The notes: a model not told the origin generated them from the letters alone. A DNA stretch of 64,000 nucleotides from Sediminibacterium ginsengisoli (GCF_900167075.1 NZ_FUWH01000001.1:372001-436000); one strand, 5' to 3'; counted from the first letter of the stretch, positions 16,256-26,251 are shown. Translations and numbers: made by a program.

Positions 16256-18796
16256 TTATTTAGGATCCAGTGCTTTTTTGATCCTGTCTGCAACATCCTG
16301 CAGGTGGTAACGGCTCATTTTGTCCGGAGCTGTTTGTGCAGCTGCGGTTACTTCAGTCTGCAGAGACCTCAGTACACCTCTTGCTACAGAAGTAACATCT
16401 GTATTTTTGGTGTTGGTGAAAGCTGCTGCAAAACCGGCAGGCAAACCGGAAACCTGTGGTGTTACAGGGTTCAGCAGGGAAGCCAGTTTCTCAACATAAG
16501 CTTTCTGCAGGTTTCTCCTGTAAGTATCGATCGGCTTTTTGGTAGTGAGTTCGCTCCAAACGCCTTTCTTCACATCCTCCATCATTTCATCAACAGTGTA
16601 AGTGCCTGCGCCGAAACGATCGGTGCTTGCAACCAGCCTGAAGAGACGACCGCCATCGAGCAGGCTGTTCAGTACATTCGTCTGGATAGTCTGCAGCCTT
16701 TCGCTGGTAGCCGGTGTTGAGATCTTGTTGAGTATGTTTTTATCCAGCAACCAGGTTGGTGTTTCGAACAGTTGTTTGTTCAGGAAGTTCACCGCTTCTT
16801 TCTGGATTGCTTTAGGTGTAGCTTCATACACATCGCCAGGTTGTTCTACGCTTTTGAAAGTTTCGTAAACACCACCTACGTTTTTGGTCACATGGCCCAT
16901 GTAACGGTTAAACTGACCAGTGAGCTGTGTGTACATTTCGCTCAGGTTATCATAATGATCACCTTCTTCTTTTGTCCACTCAGGTAAGCCTGCCAGTACG
17001 CGTTTCAGGTTCTTGATACCATATTCGCTTGCTTTTACGCTGTTGTCTGACAGGTCTTCGCTTTGTGCACGTGGATCAGGGTTTCCGCCTTCGCCACCGA
17101 ACCAGAGGCGTGGATTGGCTGCCAGGCGCTCGATGATCCATTTGTTGTTGATCAGCTGGTCTTTTTCTTCATCAGATTCGCCGGTGTATTTGTAACCCCA
17201 CTCGATAGCCCATTTATCGTAATCACCGATACGTGGGAAAAGCCCTGCTTCGCTGATATTATCTTCAGGTTGTGCTACATAGTTGAAACGTGCATAGTCC
17301 ATGATAGAAGCGGTATGACCGTTGGCTTCAACCCATGCTTTGTTACGCAGGTTCTCTACCGGGGTTTTGCTGCTGCTTCCCATGTTGTGACGCAGACCGA
17401 GGGTATGACCCACTTCGTGGGAAGATACGAAACGGATCAGCTGGCCCATCAGTTCGTCATCGAACTTCATTTTGCGGGCTTTGGGATCTACTGCTGCAGT
17501 CTGGATCATGTACCAGTCGTGCACCAGCTTCATTACGTTATGGTACCAGCCGATATGGCTTTCCAGGATCTCGCCGCTGCGTGGATCGTGCACCTGCGGG
17601 CCATAAGCGTTCTCGATATCAGAAGCGAAGTAACGGATCACAGAGAAACGTGCATCTTCGAGGCTCATGGTAGGATCGTTCTCAGGCCATTCTTTGGCAA
17701 CGATCGCGTTTTTGAAACCGGCTTTCTCGAATGCTTTCTGCCAGTCGTTCACACCTGCGATCAGGTAAGGACGCCATTGTTTAGGAGTAGCAGGATCGAT
17801 ATAATACACGATTTGTTTGGCAGGTTCTACCAGTTCGCCGCGTTTGTATTTGTCCATGTCTTCCGGTTTAGGCTCGAGTCTCCAGCGAACGGCAAAAGTC
17901 TGCCTGTCCACTTTCTGCTGGTCGTCGCTGAACACAACAAAACGGTCAGCGAAATAACCTACGCGTGAATCGAACAGCCTGCGGTGCATAGGCACTTTCG
18001 GCAGGATGATCATAGAGGTATTCAGTTCGAGGGTAATAGCGCCTGCGTTACGTGCTGCTGGCAGGGAAGGAGTAGACGGTGCGCCCGGTGTAGGTGCGCC
18101 GAATCCGCCGCCGGCAGATGCGCTGTATGTTTTAACGGTCTTGATCTCGGTATTGAGCGGGTAAGTGTTGATGCTCTGGATGTACGACCTGTCGGCAGCC
18201 AGCATGGTCAGTCCGAAAGAACGTTTGTCGTTTGCATCGAGGCCAACGATCTGATTATCGCCTTTAAAGAAGTCGGTAACATCGATCACCACGCTGCCGG
18301 AATCCTTGCCGAAAGCTTTGATATCGAAAGCTGCCGCGATCGGATCGAGGTAAGAATTGTTCACTGCTTTGGAGATGGCAGTGGTAGAATCGGCACGACT
18401 GATCAGGGTAACAACGCGGATAAAGATGTTGTTGCTGGGCCCTTTTTCGAATTTCAGGCTTTGTTCGTTGATTTCTTCACCACCGTATTTACCCCCGCCG
18501 CCCGGTACTTTGGTAAAACGGGTTACCGCAAGGATTTCGCGGTTGAGGACAGAGTCTGCGATCTCAAAGAAATACCTGTCGTCCACTTTGTGAACCGTGA
18601 ACAGGCCTTTTTTGGTAACAGCCTTGTCTGTGATCACTTCCCTGTAAGGGCGGGGGCCTTGCCTCATGGTCATATTAGCCCCTCCTGGTAGTCCACCGCC
18701 GGGTCTGCCGGCAGGGGCCGGAGCCGTGGTATCGCGCTGCTGGGCCATGGCCAGGGTTGTGGCCAGTAACGCAGCAGTAACAAAATACTTTTTCAT
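16256..18796 (-). CDS. Secreted zinc metalloprotease (DUF5117/DUF5118, metzincin-like)
   Basis: The 846-residue protein has a signal peptide ending ATTLAMAQQ and a low-complexity Pro/Gly stretch near residues 25-45. It carries the N-terminal domains characteristic of DUF5117/DUF5118 proteins. The extended zinc motif HEVGHTLGLRH, about residues 463-473, fits metzincins, with the third ligand in place. Such proteins are common in Bacteroidetes, and their substrates are mostly unknown. It stands alone with its own terminator. Confidence 0.88.
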   Translation of the reverse strand: MKKYFVTAALLATTLAMAQQRDTTAPAPAGRPGGGLPGGANMTMRQGPRPYREVITDKAVTKKGLFTVHKVDDRYFFEIADSVLNREILAVTRFTKVPGGGGKYGGEEINEQSLKFEKGPSNNIFIRVVTLISRADSTTAISKAVNNSYLDPIAAAFDIKAFGKDSGSVVIDVTDFFKGDNQIVGLDANDKRSFGLTMLAADRSYIQSINTYPLNTEIKTVKTYSASAGGGFGAPTPGAPSTPSLPAARNAGAITLELNTSMIILPKVPMHRRLFDSRVGYFADRFVVFSDDQQKVDRQTFAVRWRLEPKPEDMDKYKRGELVEPAKQIVYYIDPATPKQWRPYLIAGVNDWQKAFEKAGFKNAIVAKEWPENDPTMSLEDARFSVIRYFASDIENAYGPQVHDPRSGEILESHIGWYHNVMKLVHDWYMIQTAAVDPKARKMKFDDELMGQLIRFVSSHEVGHTLGLRHNMGSSSKTPVENLRNKAWVEANGHTASIMDYARFNYVAQPEDNISEAGLFPRIGDYDKWAIEWGYKYTGESDEEKDQLINNKWIIERLAANPRLWFGGEGGNPDPRAQSEDLSDNSVKASEYGIKNLKRVLAGLPEWTKEEGDHYDNLSEMYTQLTGQFNRYMGHVTKNVGGVYETFKSVEQPGDVYEATPKAIQKEAVNFLNKQLFETPTWLLDKNILNKISTPATSERLQTIQTNVLNSLLDGGRLFRLVASTDRFGAGTYTVDEMMEDVKKGVWSELTTKKPIDTYRRNLQKAYVEKLASLLNPVTPQVSGLPAGFAAAFTNTKNTDVTSVARGVLRSLQTEVTAAAQTAPDKMSRYHLQDVADRIKKALDPK

Positions 18797-19134
18797 AAGC
18801 GTATGTAAATGATTTCAATAATCGCTAAAGATAGGGGATATTCGGAATTGATATTTCAGAGAATGACGAGTGGGATGAATGGAAAAATTTATAAAACGAA
18901 TCGGTAAAAATTCTTGCGTTGCAACGTTTTTAACACTTACCTTGCCAGTCCTGGAAATAGCCTATTTTCTATTAACTGAAACGTAATTTGCTGCTTCCGG
19001 GAAAATAGTTAATTTGTAACCCCTTTCGAAACTTTTGAAGATTGTTTTTAGTTTTCAAAACAATTTTCATTAGAATTGCGAGGAATTTTTTTAAATCAAC
19101 TGTAATTTTCAAAAAAACAAAAACCAATTGAATC
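18797..19134. other. Divergent intergenic region before exbB
   Basis: This 338-bp gap is AT-rich and holds promoters for the protease (minus) and exbB (plus). I see a 10-bp palindrome CGTTGCAACG at 18917-18926 and two TAATTTG elements near 18985 and 19010 that are one base short of the promoter consensus. No open reading frame with coding character and no clear RNA structure was found. Confidence 0.5.
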
Positions 19135-20004
19135 ATGGCTGAAACAAAACCATCTGCAACAGCAGCTGTAAAGAGCACAACTTCTGTTCAACCAAAGAAG
19201 AGTAGTAATCTGGTGGCAACTATCGCACCAATTGCTTGTATCCTGGGTGGGTATTTTATCTGGCGTGTCGTGTTAGGCAGTGCAAGTAATTTTACAACTC
19301 CTGATCCGGATGCCAGCCATTGGTTCTGGCCTAACCACCACGGTCCAAAAGGAACTTTCACTAAAATGTACGAGGGTGGTATCATTGTACCGGTGCTGAT
19401 CGGCTGTCTGCTGACCGTACTGACATTCGTGGTAGAAAGGCTGCTGACCGTATCTAAAGCTTCAGGTACAGGAAACATCGCAGAATTCGTACGTACAGTA
19501 CAATTCCACCTGGCTAACAAAGACGTTGACAAGGCTCTGGCAGCTTGCGACAAGCAAAAAGGATCTGTAGGTAACGTAATGAAAGCAGGTCTGCGTAAAT
19601 ACAAAGAAATGATTACCAATACAGAACTGGCAACCGAGCAGAAAGTGCTGAACATCCAGAAAGAAGTTGAAGAAGCAACTGCGCTGGAACTGCCGATGCT
19701 GGAAAAAAACCTGGTATTCTTATCAACTATCGCATCAGTAGCAACCCTGTTGGGTCTGTTGGGTACGGTAATGGGTATGATCCGTTCATTCTCTAAACTG
19801 GGTGACGAAGGTGGTGGAGAAGCTGCACGTGAGCTGTCTCAAGGTATCTCTGAGGCCCTGTACAATACCGCTCTGGGTATCGGTACTTCAGCTGTAGCGA
19901 TCATCATGTACAACGTGTTCACTACCCGTATCGATGCGATCACCTATGGTATCGATGAGTCTGGTTTCACTTTAACTCAAAGCTTTGCAGCCAATTACAA
20001 ATAA
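19135..20004 (+). CDS. exbB: MotA/TolQ/ExbB proton channel protein
   Basis: The 289-residue inner-membrane protein has three hydrophobic segments: one near residue 35, one near 80-100 and a long pair region near 190-220 with the conserved LLGLLGTVMGMI. The typical TolQ/ExbB end SEALYNTALGI is present. With ExbD it forms the proton-driven motor that energises TonB. It opens a five-gene row (exbB, exbD, exbD, tonB, tonB) that would power the TonB-dependent receptors of the organism, including the SusC protein in this window. Confidence 0.94.
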   Translation: MAETKPSATAAVKSTTSVQPKKSSNLVATIAPIACILGGYFIWRVVLGSASNFTTPDPDASHWFWPNHHGPKGTFTKMYEGGIIVPVLIGCLLTVLTFVVERLLTVSKASGTGNIAEFVRTVQFHLANKDVDKALAACDKQKGSVGNVMKAGLRKYKEMITNTELATEQKVLNIQKEVEEATALELPMLEKNLVFLSTIASVATLLGLLGTVMGMIRSFSKLGDEGGGEAARELSQGISEALYNTALGIGTSAVAIIMYNVFTTRIDAITYGIDESGFTLTQSFAANYK

Positions 20005-20074
20005 TCTTTGATTATTTGTGTGGAAAAAGAAAAGTTTTGAATCTTATTTGTGATAACTAAATAAATTAATAACA

Positions 20075-20725
20075 ATGGGTAGAGCCAAATTACCTCGTAA
20101 GAGCACGAACATAGACATGACGGCGATGTGCGACGTGGCTTTCCTCCTGTTGTCGTTCTTTATCCTTACTACAAAATTCAAACCGGCAGAAGCTATCGCG
20201 GTAACGCAACCGAACTCGGTATCTTCCCAGGTAGCCCCGGAAAAGGATTTTGTACTGATCACGATCGACAAAGACGGAAAAGTGTTCCTTACGATGGATG
20301 ATGAACAAAAGAAAGAAGTGGTAGCGAATGCGCTCAATTCAACCCAGAACCTGGGTCTGAATGTTGCAGCCTTTAAAAAATCCGGTTTCTTCGGAGCGCC
20401 GTTCACGAGCCTTGCTTCTTTCCTGAGCATCCCTGAAGAGCAGCGTAAAGGCGATAAATTACCTGGTATCAGCGTAAAAGATACTGCCAATAACGAACTC
20501 GTAACCTGGATGCGTCTGATTAAAGATGCCTATATGGGACAAAAGGAGCCCGCCATTCTGTTAAAAGGAGACAATGCTGCCAAATTCCCGGCTTTCAAAG
20601 CGGTGGTAGATGCGTTTAAAAAGAATGACATCCTCAAATTCCAGATGGTAACTACTCCGAAAGGAGTTCCTGAAGGTACAGAGCTGTACAAACAGGCCAT
20701 GAGAGGCGTTAAGAGGGAAGAATAA
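20075..20725 (+). CDS. exbD: ExbD/TolR-family protein 1
   Basis: The 216-residue protein has a short cytoplasmic N-terminus, one membrane segment (about residues 20-38) that carries the proton-conducting Asp in TAMCDVAFLLLSFF, and a periplasmic domain. The periplasmic part is longer than in classical ExbD (about 140 residues), which is common in Bacteroidetes operons that carry two exbD genes. It lies 70 bp after exbB and 52 bp before the second exbD. Confidence 0.92.
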   Translation: MGRAKLPRKSTNIDMTAMCDVAFLLLSFFILTTKFKPAEAIAVTQPNSVSSQVAPEKDFVLITIDKDGKVFLTMDDEQKKEVVANALNSTQNLGLNVAAFKKSGFFGAPFTSLASFLSIPEEQRKGDKLPGISVKDTANNELVTWMRLIKDAYMGQKEPAILLKGDNAAKFPAFKAVVDAFKKNDILKFQMVTTPKGVPEGTELYKQAMRGVKREE

Positions 20726-20777
20726 GTAAACTGTTCTTCAAGACAACAATTTTTAAACTAAAACAAAATCTACCACT

Positions 20778-21323
20778 ATGGCAGAAATGGATACCTCGAG
20801 TGGCGGTGGCCATAAAAAAGGCCCCGGGGTCAAAAAAGGGAAGAAACTTTCTACCCGTGTTGACCTGACGCCCATGGTGGATCTGGGCTTCCTGCTCATC
20901 ACATTCTTTATATTCACCACAACAATGAGCCAGCCAACGGCTATGAAGCTCTTTCTGCCGAAAGATGCTGATAAGCCCGAGGATCAGAACAAGGCTAAGC
21001 AGTCCGGTGTAATTACCATCCTCCTCGGAAAAGACAATCACGTCTTCTACTATGAGGGTGAACTTGATAATGCGGCGTCTAATTTCAAGTCGTCCAGTTT
21101 CAAGGATATCCGTACCGTATTGCTCGACAAAAAGGCACGTACGCCTGAAAAAGACCTGGTAGTGATACTTAAGCCGTCTTCACAGTCTACGTACCGTAAT
21201 GTGGTTGATATCCTGGACGAGATGACCATCAACGTGCTGAAGCGGTATGCGCTGGTTGATATCTCCGAAGTGGAGGAGAAACTGGTAGCAGCATCCGACG
21301 GAAACGTAACAGCATCCAATTAA
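20778..21323 (+). CDS. exbD: ExbD/TolR-family protein 2
   Basis: The 181-residue protein starts with a Gly/Lys-rich tail, then the membrane helix with the conserved Asp in TPMVDLGFLLITFF, then a periplasmic domain ending in a Ser/Asn-rich tail. It differs clearly from the first ExbD, so the two probably form a hetero-complex with ExbB. This is the usual dual-ExbD layout of the phylum. Confidence 0.92.
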   Translation: MAEMDTSSGGGHKKGPGVKKGKKLSTRVDLTPMVDLGFLLITFFIFTTTMSQPTAMKLFLPKDADKPEDQNKAKQSGVITILLGKDNHVFYYEGELDNAASNFKSSSFKDIRTVLLDKKARTPEKDLVVILKPSSQSTYRNVVDILDEMTINVLKRYALVDISEVEEKLVAASDGNVTASN

Positions 21324-21371
21324 TGTGTGGAAATTTCCACCGAATGAATCTTTTATACAAAAGCCATTACA

Positions 21372-22205
21372 ATGGACGTAAATAAAATTTTATCAGCAGA
21401 CATCCTCGACATACTGTTCGAGGGTAAAAACAAGGAGTACGGCGCGTACGACCTGCGCAGGTCGTATAACAAGCGTATCACTGTAGCCCTTGTATCTACT
21501 GCGGTGATATGTCTCCTGTTGTTTTTGGGATCTATTATGGCTAATTCTTCCAAAAAGGAAAAAACTGAGATCCTTGTAGCAGAAGATGTTACACTGGAGA
21601 AAGTGGAAGAGAAGAAGCCACCGGAGGCACCACCTCCGCCACCTCCGCCAAAACAGGAGCCACCAAAAGTAGAGATCACCAAGTTCACACCTCCGAAGAT
21701 CGTAAAAGACGAAGAGGTTAAGCCGGACGAAGAGATCAAAGAAGTAACCAAACTGGAAGATACCAAGATCGGTACCATCAACCAGGAAGGTGCCAAAGAT
21801 GAAGGTATTGTGGCACCACCGGTAGAAAGTAAAGGTACTGGTGTGGTAGAAGCACCCAAGGTGGAAGAAGACTACGATAAAGTATTTACCGTAGTACAAA
21901 TCCCTGCCGAGTTCCCTGGCGGTCTCGCCGGCTGGACCAAATACCTGGAGCGTAACCTGAACAGGGACCTCCCGGTTGAGAACGGTGCGCCTCCCGGCAA
22001 ATACACTGTTTATGTGTCATTTGTGGTAGACAAAACAGGTGCTATCAGCGAAGTAAAAGCTGAGAACGATCCTGGTTACGGAACTGCTGCAGAAGCGGTT
22101 CGTGTAATCAAGAAAGGGCCAGCCTGGAAAGCAGCCGTACAGAACGGCCGTAACGTAATCTACCGCCACAAGCAAGGTATTACCTTCCAGGTATCTGAAG
22201 ATTAA
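21372..22205 (+). CDS. tonB: Energy transducer TonB, copy 1
   Basis: The 277-residue protein has a conserved cytoplasmic N-terminus (KILSADILDILFEGKNKEYG), one membrane helix near residues 36-56 and a Pro/Glu/Lys-rich periplasmic linker, including PPEAPPPPPPPKQEPP, at about 78-150. It ends in a TonB C-terminal domain of about 90 residues. It carries the force of the ExbBD motor to outer-membrane receptors. It is a clear paralogue of the gene at 23346-24176. Confidence 0.92.
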   Translation: MDVNKILSADILDILFEGKNKEYGAYDLRRSYNKRITVALVSTAVICLLLFLGSIMANSSKKEKTEILVAEDVTLEKVEEKKPPEAPPPPPPPKQEPPKVEITKFTPPKIVKDEEVKPDEEIKEVTKLEDTKIGTINQEGAKDEGIVAPPVESKGTGVVEAPKVEEDYDKVFTVVQIPAEFPGGLAGWTKYLERNLNRDLPVENGAPPGKYTVYVSFVVDKTGAISEVKAENDPGYGTAAEAVRVIKKGPAWKAAVQNGRNVIYRHKQGITFQVSED

Positions 22206-22225
22206 TCAGCATTTCTGATGCGATA

Positions 22226-22258
22226 AAGAAACCCTCCAAACGGAGGGTTTCTTGTTTT
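22226..22258 (+). terminator. Terminator after the first tonB
   Basis: AAGAAACCCTCC (22226-22237) pairs perfectly with GGAGGGTTTCTT (22242-22253) across AAAC, followed by a T-rich tail. It should end the exbB-exbD-exbD-tonB transcript. Confidence 0.9.
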
Positions 22259-22294
22259 TAAGGCCAAAGTGGGCGTGCATTGCGCTTTGTTGGG

Positions 22295-23176
22295 TACCGC
22301 ACCCAAAGAGGCGCTTCTGCAAAGACTGTTGAGTCTTTTGGTTAATGGTTAATTATACCGATCAAAGCCGGTCTGCACTGTCGCCATTGTTGGTCGCTGA
22401 CCAACAACAACGTTCTGTCGATAGGAAGGCCGCACCTCATACAGAAAAACGCTCTCCCGCTGATGTCTCGCGGAGGGGACTCAGCGTAACACGCATTTGC
22501 TATTTCTAAAGCTGTTTATAAATTCCAACCTTCACGCGGGTGCCATCATTTGTGTCGCTCAGGCCGCTGGGCCTCGTCTTTGCGCCAGCGCTTCTTTGGC
22601 CTCTACCAAACTGTGCTGCGCATCATTTTGGTTGCCTCCGCTACGCTGGGCACCGAAGCCAAAGAGGCGCCTCTGCAAAGACTGGTAGGGTCTTTTGGTT
22701 AATGGTTAATTATACCGATCAAAGCCGGTCTGCATTGCCGCCGTTGTTGGTCGCTGACCAACAACAACGTTCTATCGATAGGAAAGTCGCACCTCATACA
22801 GAAAAACGCTCTCCGCTGATGTCTCCCGGAGGGGACTCAGCGCAGCACGCATCTGCCATTTTTGAAACTGTTTATAGATTTCAACTTTCAGGCGGTGCTG
22901 TCATTTGTGTCGCTCAGGCCGCTGGGCCTCGTCTTTGCGCCAGCGCTTCTTTGGCCTCTACCAAACTGTGCTGCGCATCATCTTGGTTGCCTTCGCTACG
23001 CTGGGCACCGAAGCCAAAGAGGCGCCTCTGCAAAGACTGGTAGAGTCTTTTGGTTAATGGTTAACCGTACCGATCTTACGATGTCGCTGCTGATGTCTTT
23101 CGGGGGCTCAGCGCAGCACGCATCTGCCATTTCTGAAACTTACGCGGTGCTGTCATTTGTGTCGCTCAGGCCGCTC
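22295..23176. repeat. Tandem repeat array, 2.5 copies of a ~356-bp unit
   Basis: Copy 1 spans about 22295-22650 and copy 2 about 22651-23005. Copy 3 (23006-23176) has lost its middle part. Anchors such as GTTAATGGTT recur at 22341, 22698 and 23053. The two long copies each contain an inverted repeat, TTGTTGGTC-GCT-GACCAACAA, at 22387-22407 and 22747-22764. Open frames across the array repeat the same residues and have no recognisable domain, so I treat the array as non-coding. It fills the gap between the two tonB paralogues. Confidence 0.85.
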
Positions 23177-23229
23177 AATCCTCACTTTGCTACTTACAAA
23201 TCACTTCATCGAAACAACCTCCCTTTCCC

Positions 23230-23300
23230 TCACCATGCCACAAGCATCCCTCACCGTACCGCAGGTACCCCTCACTTCGCTACTTACATCACTCACCCGA
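23230..23300. repeat. C-rich repeat (CCTCACCGTACCGCAGGTAC type)
   Basis: The stretch repeats CCTCAC and TTCGCTACTTAC elements and includes CCGTACCGCAGGTACC. The same wording recurs in reverse at about 45950-46012 and in tandem at about 46255-46505, so it is one member of a dispersed intergenic repeat family. Confidence 0.65.
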
Positions 23301-23345
23301 TATGGAAATTCCCCACCCGCGCATCCTATTAATAAACCTAACATT

Positions 23346-24176
23346 ATGGAAAAGCAAAAAATTCTCTCCGCAGACATCCTCGACATTTTATTCGAAGGAA
23401 AGAACAAAGAGTACGGTGCGTACGAATTGCGCAAGACCTATGAAAAGCGCATCACGTATGCATTGTCGGGCACAGCTGTTATTTGTTTGTTACTGTTTGC
23501 TGGTTCTATTCTTGCGCGGGATGGCAAGAAACAGGATCCGCAATTGTATGTAGATAAACAGATAGAACTGGAGTCCGTCAAGAAAGATCCGCCACCAGAA
23601 GAGTTGCCAAAGCCCGAGCAAAAACCGGTAGAAGAAAAGCCAATTGCAACAGTAAAAAATCTAACACCCCAGATCGTTCCTGATAAAGAAGTGACGCCGG
23701 AAGATGAAGTGAAATCGATTGACGAAATGGTGGATGTGAAGATCGGAAAAGAGAATCTCGATGGCGAAAAAGGAGTAGACATTGTAACCCCACCCGTAGA
23801 AAAATCGATTGGCGTTGGCGAAGGCCTGAAAGTGAAAGAGCCCGATTACGAAAAAGATATTTTCTACAACGTGCAGATTGCGGCTTCTTTCAACGGCGGT
23901 ATGGACGCCTGGCGCAAATACCTGGAACGCAACCTGAACCGCGACCTGCCTTCAGAGAACGGAGCACCGCCTGCACAGTACACAGTAACCGTTTCCTTCA
24001 TTGTAGACCGCGAGGGCAGGATCAGCGATGTAAAGGCGGAGAATGACCCTGGCTTCGGAACAAAAGAGGAAGCCGTGCGCGTGATCCTGAAAGGCCCCAA
24101 CTGGATCCCTGCGCAACAGAATGGCCATAAAGTGATCTACAGGCACAGACAACGGATCACTTTCCAGGTGGAATAA
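23346..24176 (+). CDS. tonB: Energy transducer TonB, copy 2
   Basis: The 276-residue protein shares KILSADILDILFEGKNKEYG and the end region KYLERNLNRDLP with the first TonB, and has the same helix, linker and C-terminal domain order. The linker differs most: it has Lys/Glu/Pro pairs in place of the Pro run. I start at ATG 23346, matching the N-terminus of copy 1. Separation from copy 1 by a terminator and a repeat array suggests its own expression. The two TonB proteins may serve different receptor sets. Confidence 0.9.
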   Translation: MEKQKILSADILDILFEGKNKEYGAYELRKTYEKRITYALSGTAVICLLLFAGSILARDGKKQDPQLYVDKQIELESVKKDPPPEELPKPEQKPVEEKPIATVKNLTPQIVPDKEVTPEDEVKSIDEMVDVKIGKENLDGEKGVDIVTPPVEKSIGVGEGLKVKEPDYEKDIFYNVQIAASFNGGMDAWRKYLERNLNRDLPSENGAPPAQYTVTVSFIVDREGRISDVKAENDPGFGTKEEAVRVILKGPNWIPAQQNGHKVIYRHRQRITFQVE

Positions 24177-24233
24177 AGCCTGGTGCCGTATCCTGACCCG
24201 ATTGACTTAATTTTGCAGCTAAATGCAAAGACT

Positions 24234-25619
24234 ATGAGCGGTCAGTTGATGGGTTGGGACGATACAATCGTGGCGCTGGCTACCCCTCCGGGTATCGGCG
24301 CCATCGGCGTGATAAGGGTCAGCGGCAAAAAGACCTTTGATGTAATGAATGAACTCTTCCCTTCCAAAGATCTTCATCAACAGGCAACACATACCATACA
24401 TGTCGGTTTTTTAAAAGAGGGCGAACAGGTGCTGGATGAAGTGGTACTTTCCCTGTTCCGCAATCCGAAATCTTATACAGGTGAAGATGTGATCGAGATC
24501 AGTTGTCATGGTTCACCGTTTATACAGCAGCAGGTAATGGCTGCCATTACTTCCCGCGGGGTGCGGCTTGCAAAGCCCGGCGAATTCACACAACGTGCTT
24601 TTCTCAACGGCAAACTCGATCTGGCACAGGCAGAAGCGGTAGCCGACCTTATTGCCAGTAATACAGCCGCCAGCCAGAAAGCAGCCATGCATACCATGCG
24701 CGGTGGCTTCTCTAACGATCTGCAGGCACTGCGCGAACAACTGATCAGCTTCTCCGCCATGATAGAACTGGAACTCGATTTCTCGCAGGAAGATGTTGAA
24801 TTTGCAGACCGTACCGCGCTCAATAACCTGATCCATACACTCTCGATGGCTACGCACCGTTTGCTGCATTCTTTCCGCCTGGGAAATGTGATCAAGAACG
24901 GCGTACAGGTGGCGATTATCGGCAAGCCGAATGCAGGTAAGTCTACTTTACTCAACGCACTACTGAACGAGAACCGAGCCATTGTAAGCGATATAGCAGG
25001 CACTACCCGCGATACGGTTGAAGAAGTACTGAACATAGATGGTATTCTTTTCCGCCTCATAGACACGGCCGGCATCCGCGAGCATACACAGGATTTAGTT
25101 GAAAGCATCGGTATCGAAAAAAGCCTGGAGAAAATGCGCGCCGCTGATATCGTACTTTATCTTTTCGATATCAACGAAATCACACCGGAGCAATTGCAGC
25201 AGATCAGCGGAGACCTTACCCGCGAAGACATCAACCACTTACTCGTAGCCAACAAATGTGACCTGCAGTCTGAAGCCTTACAGCAACAGTTTTCTGCTCT
25301 CTTCAGCAATATCATCTTCATCGCCGCCCGCGATAACCGCGGCATAGACCTGGTTAAACAGGAACTGGTTGCCCGCACCATCGGCGGCCAGGTGAATACC
25401 GAATCCACCATTGTTACCAACGCCCGCCACTACGATGCCCTCTTAAAGCTCGCTGGTGCTTTAGACGATGTACAGCTGGGCTTAGATCAGAAAGTCCCCG
25501 GCGATCTTTTAGCGCTTGATATTCGCCAGGCCTTGCATTATTTGGGTACCATCACCGGCCAGATCACGAATGAGGATCAGCTGGATTTTATTTTTAGTAA
25601 GTTTTGTATTGGGAAGTAG
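24234..25619 (+). CDS. mnmE: tRNA modification GTPase MnmE (TrmE)
   Basis: The 461-residue protein has the N-terminal formyl-THF-binding domain, a helical domain, and an inserted G domain with GKPNAGKST (G1, about 228-236), DTAG (G3) and NKCD (G4). It ends with the invariant CIGK motif that is needed for 5-carboxymethylaminomethyl-uridine formation with MnmG. Start is ATG 24234. TAATTTTG at 24208-24215, an exact TAnnTTTG element, lies 18 bp upstream. Confidence 0.97.
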   Translation: MSGQLMGWDDTIVALATPPGIGAIGVIRVSGKKTFDVMNELFPSKDLHQQATHTIHVGFLKEGEQVLDEVVLSLFRNPKSYTGEDVIEISCHGSPFIQQQVMAAITSRGVRLAKPGEFTQRAFLNGKLDLAQAEAVADLIASNTAASQKAAMHTMRGGFSNDLQALREQLISFSAMIELELDFSQEDVEFADRTALNNLIHTLSMATHRLLHSFRLGNVIKNGVQVAIIGKPNAGKSTLLNALLNENRAIVSDIAGTTRDTVEEVLNIDGILFRLIDTAGIREHTQDLVESIGIEKSLEKMRAADIVLYLFDINEITPEQLQQISGDLTREDINHLLVANKCDLQSEALQQQFSALFSNIIFIAARDNRGIDLVKQELVARTIGGQVNTESTIVTNARHYDALLKLAGALDDVQLGLDQKVPGDLLALDIRQALHYLGTITGQITNEDQLDFIFSKFCIGK

Positions 25620-25718
25620 AACACCTAAACCATCGTTAAACAAAACAAATACATATTTGTAAATAAAGACTTCCACTCTGGAACTTTAATTTCGCATATC
25701 ATACACAATAAAATCCCT

Positions 25719-26183
25719 ATGAACAAAATCCTCCTCACTCTCTGCATCTCATTCACCCTCACTACCACTCATTCATCAGCCCAAGATGCCACCAAAAATG
25801 AATTATATAAAACCATCGCCCACATGGATAGTGTGATGTTCGATGCTTTTAACCGCCAGGACTTGGAGACGCTGAAACTGGTCTTCGCTTCCAATCTTGA
25901 ATTTTATAATGATGGCGGAGGTCTCAGCGGTTATGAAGAAACGATCAGTAACTTTAAGAAGATGTTTGAAGCTAACAAGACCAGCGGCCTGCGCCGGGAA
26001 TTGCTTCCCGGCACTTTGGAGGTTTATCCCGTTCCCGGATTTGGTGCAATCGAGGTTGGAAAGCATAAATTCATTCATACAGAAAACGGGAAGGAAGAAG
26101 TGGGGCTCTTGAAGTTTATCCAAACCTGGCGCTACGAAAACGGGAAATGGCAGGCAACCCGCGTGATCAGCCTTGGACATTAA
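25719..26183 (+). CDS. Exported NTF2-like (DUF4440) protein
   Basis: The 154-residue protein has a signal peptide ending THSSAQ, then a single SnoaL/NTF2-like fold with HMDSVMFDAFNRQDLETL as the typical first helix. Such domains form a small ligand-binding cone; no catalytic residues identify a reaction. It is a single gene on the plus strand. A 9-bp inverted repeat at 26252-26277 follows it but lacks a T tract. Confidence 0.8.
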   Translation: MNKILLTLCISFTLTTTHSSAQDATKNELYKTIAHMDSVMFDAFNRQDLETLKLVFASNLEFYNDGGGLSGYEETISNFKKMFEANKTSGLRRELLPGTLEVYPVPGFGAIEVGKHKFIHTENGKEEVGLLKFIQTWRYENGKWQATRVISLGH

Positions 26184-26251
26184 TCTGTATTTCTATAACC
26201 TGATTGGCTCGGCAATCTAAAGTCGAAATCAGTGAGCATTAGGATTTTGCT

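Noticed and set aside
16304..18691. Several long plus-strand frames opposite the metalloprotease gene
   Set aside because: They are antisense shadows of a well-supported gene with signal peptide, domain order and zinc motif on the other strand.
22387..22764. GACCAACAA inverted repeats as a CRISPR-like array
   Set aside because: Only two copies 360 bp apart inside a larger tandem unit, with near-identical sequence between them and no short variable spacers.
22540..23332. Long plus-strand frames in the tandem array with repeated VSLRPLGLVFAPALLWPL text
   Set aside because: They arise because the repeat unit keeps an open frame. The peptides have no domain, no proper start context, and break where the third copy is deleted.
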